Below are positions 27,801 to 45,530 of a DNA stretch of 64,000 nucleotides, piece by piece. The first letter of the stretch is position 1, and each line of letters starts with the position of its first letter. The notes below the pieces were generated by a model that was not told the DNA's origin, did no database searches, and saw nothing but the letters and a program-made list of their open reading frames with translations. A program made the translations under genes and the position numbers. The stretch is from Apus apus. Its lineage: Eukaryota > Chordata > Aves > Apodiformes > Apodidae. Location: NCBI RefSeq assembly GCF_020740795.1, contig NC_067286.1, positions 13,712,633-13,776,632 on the forward strand, given 5' to 3'.

Positions 27801-28363
27801 GAGGTAGGAATTGAACTTTTGGCAGACATCAAGTCACTAAAACACACTGAATAAGTATGTTACATAAGTCGGATTTCAATCAAAAATTTCTTTCCCCCCC
27901 TCCAGTGATATACAGAATATTTTCCACTTTACTCTCTGGCAACCTCTATATATTGCAGTGACAATTACTAAGCAAAGCTGGCCAGAAAACAGGAAGCCTA
28001 TTCAGCTTAAAATATGCTGAAAGAGATGTAACAGTTTTAAAATTCTAGGGCAATGTCCTGTTTCCAATTCAAAAAGAAATAAAGCTTTCTGCCTAAAACA
28101 TATTTAATTTAAACTGTGCACTTAAAGTAGTTGTATGTACACATACATACTTTTCTTATTTCAAGCTAAAAAAAAATCAATAGTTCTCTTGTTAAACTTC
28201 TCTACATATAAATACTGGCAACATTCCCTGTCTTGTGGTGACAGCTACTTTAGTTCATTAGCAACAACTAAAAATTCTACAGCACCTGAGTTTTATCCTA
28301 TTTTATATGACAATGTTAGTTAACATATTCTAAATTACAGCAGTCCAATTACAGTATAGTTAA
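24890..28363. other. Non-coding AT-rich stretch
   Basis: No exon, RNA gene or recognisable mobile element seen. Only short homopolymer runs (for example A at about 27301-27312) break otherwise unique sequence. Confidence 0.45.
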
Positions 28364-28575
28364 TATTTAGCACTTACACGATGCTTTGAACACACACTGT
28401 GCAACCCTTAATTAATTCTTAACACTGACATGTAGGTACATTATCCTAATTTCACAGATCAAGCAGAAAGGGGAAGTAACTTGCCAAAGGCTACTTAGTC
28501 TTGCGTGGATCCAGAACTATAACAGAGGAATATTCAACTCGGAAGCCATGGCTTCCAAGCCAGGGTTGTCCAATA
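28364..28575 (-). mobile_element. MIR-type SINE fossil (reverse orientation)
   Basis: Read on the plus strand this follows the reverse complement of MIR from its 3' end inward: ATTTAGCACTTAC at 28364, an ATTAATTCTTAACA part near 28410, GTAGGTACATTATCCTAATTT then CACAGAT near 28433-28460, AGTAACTTGCCAAAGGCTAC near 28474-28495, and a weaker GATCCAGAACT part beyond 28508. The core AAGTAACTTGCC and the order of segments are diagnostic; MIR is an amniote-wide ancient SINE. The match is from memory of the consensus, and the ends are approximate. Confidence 0.7.
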
Positions 28576-31500
28576 TCTTTGTCAACATGTCATAGTTTTA
28601 TTACTGCAGCTTAGCCCGTTTCCATATAGCAAAGACATCCTTATCACACCATACAATGAAAAAATTATTTTGGCTGACAGACCTAATTCTACTTTAATCA
28701 ACCCTACCTTTACAAAGAGAGGTAAAAAAAAAAATAATAAAAAATTGAAGATCTACATAAAATTCTTCAAGCATGAAACTGCTTCTGCAAGATCTAGTTA
28801 AGTCTTAGCTTTGCAAACACAGCTTTTCTAAGCTGTTGTCTGCCTGAAAGTTTCTATAATACAGATTGCAGAGGTTCAAAATCTGGAATAGGACTGGGAT
28901 GGAAAATCCCATGAAGGTATTTTTTCTGGTATTTTCTGTAATAGAGCTGGTGTTCACCTACTCTCCACCTCATAGGATGGTACCCATCCACAGACCAGAG
29001 CTCACTACAGAAGCAGAAATCTACAGAAAATCTAAGACAGGGTATAATTGTACATGACATTAAATAATTTGTTACCCCTTTTGTCATTTTACCTCATCTC
29101 ACTCTCACCTTACTGTCTATTCGTTTTCAACAAGAAACACTGTCTCAACCTTCCTCCCTATTGTGCTTTAGATATAATGACTGACAGTCGTATAATCAAG
29201 GTCTGATTTCTGCACTCTAACTAGTTTCTGCTTCATGAAAAAATCTCACCCCCTGTGAAGTCAGTGTTGATTTCAGAATAGTCTCTTCAGAGGGACTTTG
29301 CCAAAGAAATGTGGAAAACTCACACAAATATTGCCCAGGATCCTTACCTACTCTTTTGTTTGTATTCTAAAACAGTGTTACAAGTAAGAGAAGACAGGTC
29401 TCTTCTCAGGAACCCGGTCTTGTTTTCCCATAAATATTTGTCAGTTCAAAAGAATATAGCAAATATGACATTGAATCCTAGCATGACAGGATTTTCAGAA
29501 CTCCTTTCTTATAACTTGCTAGTGTTCCTAGAATAATATAAAGCTTGTAAGCTGCACATCCTCAGAACTATCTGTAATATCTCCATAAAGTTAAGTGATA
29601 CCTTTACATAACCAGTCTGCTACTGAGAGAATCCACACTGTTCTCAGCAGTGAGACCACCCCACTTTTGAGTTACCCTATAAGTAGTCAGATGCCATTTA
29701 ATGCTAGGGAAGTATTTGTTTATTAAAGTACCTCTTGCCTGCAAAAACAGAGAATTTTTATCCCAAGTGAGCAATAAACTAAGGGGGGGGGAGGAAAAAA
29801 AAAAGTAAAAGCCTCTCACTAAAATATCAGCACATTGTTATTCAAAATGTAAACGAAAGCAAAATTACCAAAGCATTAGTCAGCCACATAAACATTGGGA
29901 CACTTCAGATGTCCTGAAAAATATTTTAATTTAACAGTAAGCCACAACTAAGTCCCAGTAATAATAGTTGATTTTAACAGTCTCATTTTCTTGCACATTT
30001 TTTTTTTCCAAAGGCAATTTGTCCCATAAGGGAACCAGAGCCACCAAGCTAAAATTTCACAGTTGTTTTTCTTATGCAACAGGTCTTTAGGCATAGTAGT
30101 ACAGAAACTGTAATAAAAACTTCAGCTAAAAAAAAAACATGAAAGGTACAATTTTACTGTTATTAGACTAATACAACTCCTATTAACACACTAAAAATTC
30201 TGCTAGATACTACCCCAAAAAGACTTAGTTTTTTGATTTATAAAGTGATGTTATTTTTTAAATTTTTTTTGCCTTTTTACTCCCTTTCTGTTAGAAATCA
30301 GTTTTGAAATACTGACATTTAAATTAATCCACTGGTACAGTAATTATATCATAACCTATACATTTAAATACATTAAAATGAGGTTGCAGCTGTAAATATA
30401 ACATTGTCATATTAATGATCCCTTCTGCTATTTAACATTGTCAATCAGTAACTACAGAATTTGTGGAAAGCAGGTGTAACAGCTGTGCCTTTCTATTTGA
30501 TTTTGCATGCTGAAGCAGTACAATATGTGTGAACATGAATTAAAACTTTACCCCTGGGCTGTTGTGTACAAATAATAATTGAAAAGAATATTCTACATAG
30601 ATCTTAACTTTGAATCTACCTAGTCAGAAGTGGAAGGGCTATATCAGCATATCTATGCATTATTAGATCTCCTAAACTTTTGTGCCTCCACTTCTAGAAT
30701 ATTTTATCAGCTCTTCGTTCATTGTATTTCAGTACTACAAAAGAACAATGGGTGACATTTGAATATCAAGGCCCAGGGAAACTGTTAAAATGTATCAGTG
30801 ACTGAAGAGCTTTATTCCCATACTCACAGAAAACACTGTAATGACATATTAGCTCTGTAAGGAGGAAATTCATGAAGGCTAACTTAGCCAGGAGCAGTTC
30901 ATCCCCAAGCACAAAGATTCCCCTCAAAGACAGTTCAGAGCAGAAAACTAATTCACTACAGAGAGAACATAGGAAAACTACATTCAGAAAACTGAAGTAG
31001 CCACTGCAGGGTCTTCCACAAACTGTTTGAAAGCTGGACCCTGCTCTGAGTAGCAGTCAGATTACCTCAGCTAGAAGTGAGTTAATGGAACCAGACTCAC
31101 CACCACCCCCAACCCCAAGCTGCTTCAGCAGAAAGAGAAGTCACTTGCAAGGAACTGAAGAACCTTCCCTTATGAGATGTGTTGTCCACCAGCATTTTTA
31201 CCCTGTGTGTAGACCTATGTGTTATGGGACCTATATGCTACATTTTCGATGTTATGTGTCCCCCTGATCACTCTTTGCAGAGTGTGGTCTGCCTTGCAGA
31301 TGACTGTACCTGGCATTAGAAGGCACAGGCCACCTTGTCCTTCCTTCCCTCTGACTTTCAACATCCAGAAATTCCCTTGATGGAACACAGAGCTGGACAG
31401 GTGGGTGGAGAAACTTACTGGCTCAAATCCAGAATGTTTAACAGCTGCAGTGACAAAAACAATAAAAACTTGTGAAAAGAAGAAACTAAACCAAACCAAC

Positions 31501-31589
31501 CACTAAAGGTAAGTAGATGCAAAGAAATACAGCTTAGGTCACTGCAAGTTAAAAGGCAGTTCACACACAGTCAACAGGTTCACAAAGGG
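28576..31589. other. Non-coding AT-rich stretch
   Basis: No exon, RNA gene or clear transposon seen. It contains a G run (29781-29789) followed by an A-rich patch and several short A/T runs. Confidence 0.45.
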
Positions 31590-32812
31590 AAAGTCTAATT
31601 GAGTTCAATTCATTTGATATGCTTCTATGATAAGGTCACCCATTTAGTGAATGAAAGGAAGGCAGTGGTTGTTGTTTTTTCTGGATTTTAGTATGGCTTT
31701 TGATAGTGTTATTCACAGAATCCTTCTGGACAAATTGTCCAACCTTGGGATGAGCAGGTTCACAGTGTGCTGGGTGAAGAGCTGGCTGAAGGGAGATCTC
31801 AAAGGGTTGCAGTGAATGGGGCTACATCTGTCTGGAGACCGGTCACCAGCGATGTTCTTCAGGGTACAATCCTAGGGCCAGTGCTGTTCAGTAGATTTAT
31901 CAGTGATCTGGATGCAGCAGTTGAATGCACCAGTAGTAAGTTTGCTGATGATACCAAGCTGGGAGGTGCTGCTGACTCTCTGGAGGGACAAGAGGCCTTG
32001 CAGAGAGATCTAGATAGATTGGAGCATTGGGCTATGATTAATGGGGTGAAATGTAACAAGTCCAAATGCCTGATTCTGCACCTGTAATGGAGTAATGCTG
32101 GGTACAAGTATAAAATGGGAGAGGAGTGGCTGGAGAGCAGCCCTGCAGAAAGGGACCTGGAGGTGCTGGGCAGCAGGCTCAGTAAGTCTGCAGCCTGCCC
32201 TGGCAGCCTAGAGGGCAAACTGCATCCTGGGGTGCATCAAACACAGCGTGGCCAGCTGGTCAGAAGAGGTGGTTGCCCTGCTGTACTGAGCACTGGTGCA
32301 GCCTCACCCTGAGCACTGTGTGCAGTTCTGGCCCCCACAGTCCAGAAGGATGTTAAGGTGCTTGAACATGTCCAGAGGAGGGCAGCAAAGCTGATGAAAG
32401 CACTGTAATTAATGTATTATGAGGAGCTGTTAAGCACTTTGGACTTGTCTAGTTTGGAGAAAAGGAGGCTGAGGGGTGACCTCATTGCTCTCTACAGCTT
32501 CATGAGGAGGAGAAGTGGAGAGGGAAGTGCTGAACTCTTCTCCTTGGGATGCAGTGATAGGACTCATGGGAATGGTTCAAAGCTGCACCAGGGGTGTTTC
32601 AGACTGGACATTAGGAAGCATTTCTTTACCAGGAGGGTACTCAAACACTGGAACATGCTTCCTAGAGAGGTGATAGATGCCCCAAGCCTGTCACTGTTTA
32701 AGAGGCATCTGGATAATGTCCTTAATAACATGCTTTAACTTTTGGTCAGCCCTGAATTGGTCAGGCAGTCGGACTAGATGACCATTGTAGGTCCCCTCCA
32801 ATTGAAATAGCC
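31590..32812 (+). mobile_element. CR1 LINE, longest copy, with part of the reverse transcriptase
   Basis: A 5'-truncated CR1 of about 1.2 kb. Conceptual frames show reverse-transcriptase motifs: a DKVT-type block near 31632, a 'FxxFSMAFD'-type motif near 31680-31700, a [10 protein letters not shown] segment near 31865, and the FADDTK catalytic motif at 31941-31958. The 3' part and 3' UTR follow, ending GGACTAGATGACCATTGTAG near 32771-32790. Frame changes and stops break the ORF, so it is inactive. The open frame at 31767-32087 belongs to this element and is not a host gene. The tail runs into an ATTCT pentanucleotide array. Confidence 0.95.
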
Positions 32813-32878
32813 TATTCTATTCTATTCTATTCTATTCTATTCTATTCTATTCTATTCTATTCTATTCTATTCTATTCT
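32813..32878 (+). repeat. (ATTCT)n pentanucleotide microsatellite at a CR1 tail
   Basis: About thirteen uninterrupted TATTC units (66 bp) directly after the CR1 3' UTR. CR1 copies normally end in a few ATTCTATG octamers, so this array probably grew from the element's own tail. Confidence 0.93.
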
Positions 32879-33420
32879 GATTCAAGCCAATTACTGAGCA
32901 GAACTGAAGACTTGGGGCATAGTCTGACCACCTATACTGCAACGAATGCAAGAAGATTGAGAGAAAAACTACATGTCATTTATGGGTACTGCTAGAGGTT
33001 CAAAGGCCATGGCTGAAGTGATTCCCATTATGCATCCAGACAACATGAATGTATAGACCAACAAGCACTCAAAAAAGATCTAATTAAGACACTAGGTCTT
33101 TGACTAAAGAAAATTGCAATATTTTGTTTTAAATCAGTTGTTAAGGAGGTTTCAATAAGATTACATACACCTTCGTGTGCTCATACCTGTTTTCCCCTCA
33201 AGCAGTTTGCCTCATTTTAATTTCAAAATTCCTTAAGCAGCCAACTTTAACCTTAAATAAGCCAGGTTTAAAGTGAATATGATTTGGCATACCCTGTTTG
33301 CACATTTCAGCACATGCACCTTAATCTCCTGCAATTAGTTGGACTGCTACAACTTCATCATGGGGACAAAGTCACTATTTAATTGAGGAATTAAAACAGA
33401 AGAGATTTTAACTGAATCAT
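32879..33420. other. Non-coding spacer
   Basis: AT-rich unique sequence between two CR1 copies; nothing recognisable seen. Confidence 0.4.
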
Positions 33421-33720
33421 TCTGAATGGAAAAGCCCTTTAAGATCATCGAGTCCAGCCATGAACCTAAGACTAACAAGTCCAGTGCTAAACCATATTCC
33501 TAAGCAGCACACCTAAATGTCTTTTAAACACCTCCAGGGATGGTGATTCATCTATCTGGGCTGGTCAGCCCGTTCCAACTCTGTCAGTGAAAAAGTTTCT
33601 TCTAATATCCAAGCTAAACATCCCCTGGCACAACTTGGGACCATTTCCTTCTGTACTGGTGCTTGCTACTAGAGACCAACCACTACAACCTCTTTTCAGA
33701 TAAGTTATAGGTGAGAATTT
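33421..33720 (-). mobile_element. CR1 LINE 3' end, reverse orientation
   Basis: Read on the plus strand this is the reverse complement of the CR1 3' end: GGAAAAGCCCTTTAAGATCA-TCGAGTCCAGCC at 33428, 'acctccagggatggtgattc' near 33530, 'cccctggcacaacttgggacc' near 33622, and 'ctacaacctcttttcaga' near 33683. The orientation is opposite to the three copies to its left. Confidence 0.88.
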
Positions 33721-33957
33721 AAGGTGAGAAGGCCTAAAGATCTGACTATGCACATTCACATCCAATAAATCTAAGCGAAGTCTCCAGAATATTAATACTG
33801 AACGGCAACTCATTCAAATTAAGCTAATTCTGAAGCGGAGACGTGAGCGAACACTAACTTGGGGGCAGGAAGCAGATTTTTACTTTGTACAGGGTATAAG
33901 TATGGAAGAAACGAGAGGGCAGGAACGACGGCGGCAGCATCGGAGCTGAAGGGTTAC

Positions 33958-34480
33958 CTGGAAACCCGCGGCGCTTCCGACCCAGGATCCCGCACAGGTC
34001 ACCCGGGGGGGCAGCGCCGGCGGGAGGGGGCCCGAGCTGCTCAGGCGCGGTGCTGAGGGGGGTTTCGGGTCAGGCTGGAGTCGAGGGGACACAGACGGTT
34101 ACCAAAGCGAACCTAGCACAGCGGTTCATCTCCATCCCGACTCTACAACGCCGGGAAACGAGGAGAAGTGGTGGAAACGTCGCGGAGTCCCCGCGACCGG
34201 GGCCGGTACCCGAGGCGCGAGGGAGCGGGGGGGACACGCGCCACCGCCTCCAGGCCACACGACCCGCCCTGAGGCGGCGGCAGCGGCGTTTCCCACTCAG
34301 CTGTGCCCGCGGGAATCACCCCAGGCACGGAGGCAGCTGCCGCCCGGCCGCAGAGGGCAGCCCCGCAGCCCCCGTCACTCCCCAGCGGCACTTCGCGCCT
34401 GGCGCAGGACACAGGGGAGTCTCAGCGACCGGCTGCGCCGTCCGCCCGGGCTCCAGCGCACTAACTAACCCCCAGCGCAC
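33958..34480 (-). promoter_or_regulatory. Possible divergent first exon (SOX6 far-upstream, minus strand)
   Basis: Within the CpG island upstream of C11orf58, the minus strand reads a CAG then GTAACC splice donor with the exon ending at 33958. The 5' limit is unknown; the right edge given is only the start of the TAAC repeat. The case rests on one donor, base composition and remembered human gene order. No protein is implied. Confidence 0.25.
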
Positions 34481-34483
34481 CAA

Positions 34484-39852
<5,369 letters not shown>

Positions 39853-40095
39853 CTGCAGATGTAACAGCTTTGTATTTACAGTACAGTAAGCCTTATCGTT
39901 ACAGTGCAAAGTGGAAGACTGCTACAGCACAAATCTTTGTATTATGATTTTAAAAAGACCCCTTTAGATGACATAAAGTAGTATTTGCTTTCAGTTGCCA
40001 TGGATAACATTTTTATGGGCACAGTGATATTACTGTTTTTTTGTAAAGTGTATAAAATTCTGGATGGAGAAATAAATTTTTTGTTCTTGCCCAAT
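39853..40095 (+). other. C11orf58: C11orf58 3' UTR (short form)
   Basis: AT-rich sequence after the stop codon, running to an AATAAA at 40071. Cleavage would fall about 10-25 bp after the signal. Further AATAAA hexamers near 41169 and 41190 could serve a longer form. Confidence 0.7.
40071..40076 (+). terminator. Poly(A) signal AATAAA of C11orf58
   Basis: A canonical hexamer about 220 bp after the stop codon, followed by a T-rich, GTTCTTG-containing stretch suitable as downstream element. Confidence 0.75.
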
Positions 40096-42730
40096 CTCTA
40101 CAATGTTATCTAAGCTATCCTTCTCCCTCCTCCCTTCTGCCAGGTAAGGAAACTTCATGTTAGTGGTTTCTTTAGTTAGTACCCCGGTCTTGAATTTTTA
40201 ACTATTAAGATTACATGTGACTTAGTGGATGTTGCATTAGTTGTAAAATGCCATTATCAGCACTATTCTGTGATGTACTAGAGCTTTAAACAATGATTTT
40301 GTCTATAGATGCTAGTGTTGACAGGGCTAAGAGGAGAAATCACTCACTTTTATGACTATTAATAACTGTATCCATTTGAAGTCCTACAGCAGTTGCAGGG
40401 GAGAAGATGTTTTAGAAACACATGCTAGAACAGAAGGCTCTAATTGCTCCAGTTGCTCCTTTGGCTTGATACTGAGGCAGATAAGCTGTAGCTCTTTATA
40501 CCTTTTAGCAGAAAAGAGTGATTTTTGAATTATTGGCTCCTGGTTATAGCACTGAGCTGTTATTAAAAATAACTCCTGAAGAAACCAGTTTAGTTTGAAA
40601 GAGAATATATACTTTGATAATGAAAAGGATATACAAAACATTTAGCTTTTTAAATATAAAATACAGTTAAGTAATCAAGCCCTTCTTCCTTTTCTCCCCG
40701 TACATGCATCACTTGGAGGTCTAAGGCAATTAGCACAAAAAGGTGGTACCTCTCAAGTCAAGTCGATAGCTTAAAGAGGCAGGAGTTCCCATCACTCCTT
40801 CCAGCAAGAATTAAGCACATCCATTCCTTTGCCAATTTATTGTATTCAAGTAATTAATAAAATATAAGAACTTTTTAGACTTCTTTTCTTGTTAGTACAT
40901 CAGACAAATCACCTGCCTGTCCTTGCTGAGACCAGAACATCTGATCTGTACCTCTGGTACAGCCTTGGTCTGCCACAGCCGTGTTGCGGGAAACCCTGTG
41001 GATGCTTGTGGAGAATCTTCCATTCCTGTGTACAGTTTATGATGTGCAGACAACAGTTGGCTAACATGAAAGCAGCAGTATGTACTGTCAGTGTATCGAT
41101 CTACTGAACATAAACAATGCAGCATCAGTTATTGGGGAGGACTTTGAATAAGTTACGTTATGGAAAAAAATAAAAGTAATATGATTGTAAATAAAATCTG
41201 AGTGTAGATTCTGATTAATCTGTTTTACTGTATTTCCACGTAATACAAAATTTCTGAGTCATTCAGCTTTAAGAACAACGTTCAGACACTGATGGTCAGG
41301 GATTTGTATGGATTTGTTTTCCCAGTACCTCAAGCTTCTCCTGCATAGACAAAAATGAAAGTTGCTTGTACAAGGTGAAAGAAAACCTCACCATGACTTA
41401 AAAAACTGCTCTGTCTAGGAAGAGATAGAGGCCCTCCCCAAAAGATCACCTAATTAACTTTCTTAATAGATTGATACCAGTTTGTTCCTATTTAGACACT
41501 AGCTACCCTTAAACCAGCATTTCACTGGTAAAGTTGCTGGCTTTTTATTGGCTTGAGTGCAAGTACAGAATTAAGGTGTAGGCTGCAAAATGCTGCACCT
41601 ACACTGACCACTCTGCCTTCCCTGACCCAGCAGTGAAACTAGTTCTGCTCTCACCACCTTTTATTCTGCAGCTGTTCAGCTTCCTCACAGATCTCTTGGA
41701 CTTGCCCATCAGCACAAAGCTCAGCTGAGACTCGGTGATGGATTCCCTTGCTGTAGACCCACCCTGCCAGGCAGAGGGCTCTGCTGCTTTCCCTCTAGCC
41801 TCAAAGGAAGGTAAAAGCCTTGCCTGAAGGCTTTTCTACACAGTGCAACCAAGGTGAAAAGACCCAGGAGCTGCAGATCCAGCTGTCAGGCCCTGCATGG
41901 CTCTCTGCAGACAGACCAGCCTGCCCCAACAAACGCCATCAGGGGCCTCTTCCAGTCAGCTCTGCCCCAAATCGATTACAGCCTCCTACCTTGTAAAACA
42001 GATTTGGCTGCCAGTTCCAAATACAAATATATAGACCACACAAGGATAAAAAGAAATGAAACTATCATAGTAACAGCTCTGTCCAGAAAAAAAACCCCCA
42101 CAACTTCCATTCCCCAAAAGTATGACACATAATAACTGAGAACATCCTGATGAGCTTTGTTGTAACTCTTACGATGCTGACCTAAGAGACATCTACTCAA
42201 AACAGGAAGAGTTCTACACAATCACTGGCATCTGTTTCTGTGTAACATTTAGAAACATATTAAGAACTTGCAGAGTCATCTATGAAGCAGCCTAAGAAGC
42301 TACTCTGTATATGCTGAGAAAGGCTGATTTAGTTCACTGTAGATTGTGTGGTAAATATTTTAATTTAGGAGTCAGTTTTAGCAGCATTGGATATAATAGC
42401 ACCAGTGGTAGTGGCACAGACAGGAGAGAACACAGGAAAAATCAGTGTTTCTGTCTTGGTTGGTTCCAGTCCTTTGCTTTTACAGGTTGGTATGTAAGGA
42501 GATCCCAGAGATGACAGCAGACACTGAATCATAAAGAGGGCAACTGTATTTGTGTTTTCATAAAAAGATTTGGCAACTGAAATTACTCAAAGAACAGCTT
42601 ATTTCCATCTCAATAGAGAGGCAGAAGTCTGTCCCTACTCCTACCTCTCTTAGGAAACAACTGATGAAAGTTGGATCTGTCACAGAACTACTGCATCTGG
42701 CAAAAGGTCTCACCTTTTCCTAAACCGCAC

Positions 42731-42798
42731 TGAAAATTCACCTACAAAAAGGTCAATGCAGGTGAAAATTCACCTATACAAAAGTCAGGTGCAGGTGC
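42731..42798. repeat. 32-bp imperfect tandem duplication
   Basis: TGAAAATTCACCTACAAAAA and the bases after it, up to GCAGG, recur at once at 42763 as TGAAAATTCACCTATACAAA up to GCAGG. There are two copies with a few changes. Confidence 0.8.
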
Positions 42799-45229
42799 TT
42801 TGCCAGCATTTGGCTTTGGGAGACTGAAAACACTTCCACAGGTCAAAAGCACCAGTGTGCCTGTCCCCTTCCATTTGCCCTGGAACAGTACCATGACAGC
42901 CCTATGTCTGTCATAGGCATGCTTCTGGTCTCAGTCACTAAAGAGGATGCTTCTAAGCCCAGAAAAATGGGATGTTTTTTTTCTCAACAAGGCACAGGAA
43001 TTCTTCCAGGCCAAGTAAACCAGATCTTAAGTTGCCCTGTAGCTTTATGCAACAGCTTCACAGTTTACCTTTCTTCCCAAACAGGAGGCTGACAGCTTGA
43101 TTCCTGAAAGCACAATTTATAGGCCAGCTTCAAAGCTATAGGTCCTTCTAAGGCTCTGGTTGGGGAATTCACATCAAAGAAGATGTGCACATGGTGTTCT
43201 GATGCCAGAGAGGACGGTTGGTAGAAATCTCTGTGGATTTGCTACAGTCCCCAGAACATGGATTAAATTATGCACTGAAGCTGCCTCTGTAAACTGCAGG
43301 AGACAAAGAGAATAAGTGGCAGTGCAATATCTCATAATCAAAGCCTGGCACAGTTATTTGCATCAGACTCCTGGAAGCTGTTAGGGGATTAAGATAAGGG
43401 ACATGTGTCAAGGTACCCTCACTGAAGGGGCAAAGCAGAAGCTGGTTTTGTTTGCTTTCAAGACTGCCACCTCAAGTGCACTTCTCCTGAGAAAAATATC
43501 TGAGCAGTACAGTGTCATGATGAACAGATAAAAGTTTCCTTAGTTTTTGTACTGCCTTAAAGAAAGAAAATAGTCTTTTAATCTCATTTGATTTGGTTTT
43601 GATGTACAGATGCAGAATGAGATCACACTGACAGTTTGTGCTATTATTTATCCAAATCCAGTACCATTAATGGTGTCCATAGCTCAGGAAGATCTTGTTG
43701 AGAAAAAAAAAGAGCAAAGAATGGAAAGTAACATATGTCACAGGAGGGATTTTGTATCATGAGTCAAGCAATACAGGGTCTCATATAAAAAACAACTTCC
43801 CTCCTTTGAACTTTTTCACAACTGCCCACCTTGATCTGCAGGGAAATTCTCTCAAACTATTACCATAAGTAAGTGTGCTCATCACAAGTGTATCAAGCTA
43901 CAGCAAAGACTGCCCAAAGGTTTGACAATCCAAACTGGCTCCTTTTTACCCTCATATTTATGGCTAACGCTTTAAAACAAATGCAAGTGAAACTTTTGAT
44001 CCTTAACTGGTTGGGGCCAGATCTCCTTCTTCCCATTACAGCCACTCAAATCTAGTAATTGTGATCAGTTTTTAAGGTTGCAGTAAAGAACACCTTTCTA
44101 AAACAGTCTTTTTTTGTCAGAAAGACATCTTCTTAACATAAAAAAACAGTACTAGACACACAAACACAGAAGATAAAATTTCTCAGGAGCTAACTGATGG
44201 AACCACTAGCCTGCATGTAAAATAATATGCTAAATAATTTTTTAACTGGACTCAGTGAAGTCCTCAGGCATACAGAAGGCTTTGATGAAGCCAGGGGACA
44301 CAGCTAGACTCACAAGCTGCTTCCATCTCTTTCCTCTGAGCCTCTCATCCAGGTTACGACTCATAAAGTGAGCCAGTTCTGCTACTCAGCAGCGGTCCCT
44401 CAGCTTTTGCAGAATGTGTCAGCACCAAATGAAAGGAGAATGGGATCACTATGCATGTGTACACATTCACACCCCGCAACATGTGCACACAGACACACTA
44501 CAACTGTGTTGGGCAGCAGCCAAAATCCTCTTCCATACTGGTAGAAGATGCTCTATGCAAGGTATGGAAGAAGCAGAGCAGACACAGAACTATTTAGCAT
44601 GAACAAAGCACTCAGAAAAGCCAGCAATACAAAAGACAAATAGAACTGGGAGTGATTTCCCTCATTTCAGCTTTTTCCCTCTACAGTGGTACAACTCATG
44701 GGAACTAAATGTCACCAGTTACTTAATCTCATTAGGGTTACACCTTGCATAAGCCATCAGCCAGGGGCCCAAAAAACCTCCAAAACCCTCCCATGTCTCA
44801 AGAGATGAGCCAGAAGACAATGCTTTTCTCAAGTCTGGCTCTAGAGATAAAACCAAGCCAGCCCAAATAAACTGATAACAGAACTGAGTGCAGAGACTAG
44901 AACAGGCCATGCAACACCATCTTGCACAGGCACATCACAACTATGGAGAGAGATGCATTCACTTGGACCAGGCTCTGTGCCAGGAAGGACCAACCTGCGG
45001 CTCTGGGACAAGCTGTTTCTACAGGGAAAGGGAGAGCTTCACTGATACTAACCATTCTTCGATGCAATTTGGTTTAAAGAACAGAGCACAGCAGCTGCCA
45101 ACAGAAAAGACAATTGTCACAAAACCAAAACACTACTTCAGAGTCATGAGTGATTCTCTTCTTCACCCACTGCCACCATCAACACTCCACTCCCCTTTAT
45201 CCCATTAACAAAGTATTTTTTGTACAAGG

Positions 45230-45530
45230 ACACTGGACTTAGGTTCTCACTTGCCAGCTGTTTCTTCTTCTTACCTCATTCTCTGCAGTTCAGACCAAGT
45301 CCCTTCACTACAGCATTTTACTTCTGTCTGCCTCCACATACTCCAACTACTTCATTCTTTTTACTGCTTCTCACTTCAAACCTCCAGGCTGTTCACCACT
45401 CTCACCTTCCACCTATTTCTTAGTCTTGTTTGCAGATACATCTCTGCCATTATTTCCTACAAACTCACTACTCACCTTTCTTTTCTCTTCCTTCCTTTAG
45501 TACTTTCTTCTGCTATAGCTCCTGATAAAA
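45230..45530. repeat. Pyrimidine-rich tract
   Basis: About 300 bp dominated by C and T on the plus strand (TTCTTC, CTTCCTT and similar). Few stops occur in plus frames because of this bias, which explains the long spurious frame over it. Confidence 0.6.

Noticed and set aside
31767-32087. 106-codon frame with FADD motif that could be read as a host gene
   Set aside because: It is part of the CR1 reverse transcriptase, frame-broken on both sides and continuous with CR1 3' sequence.
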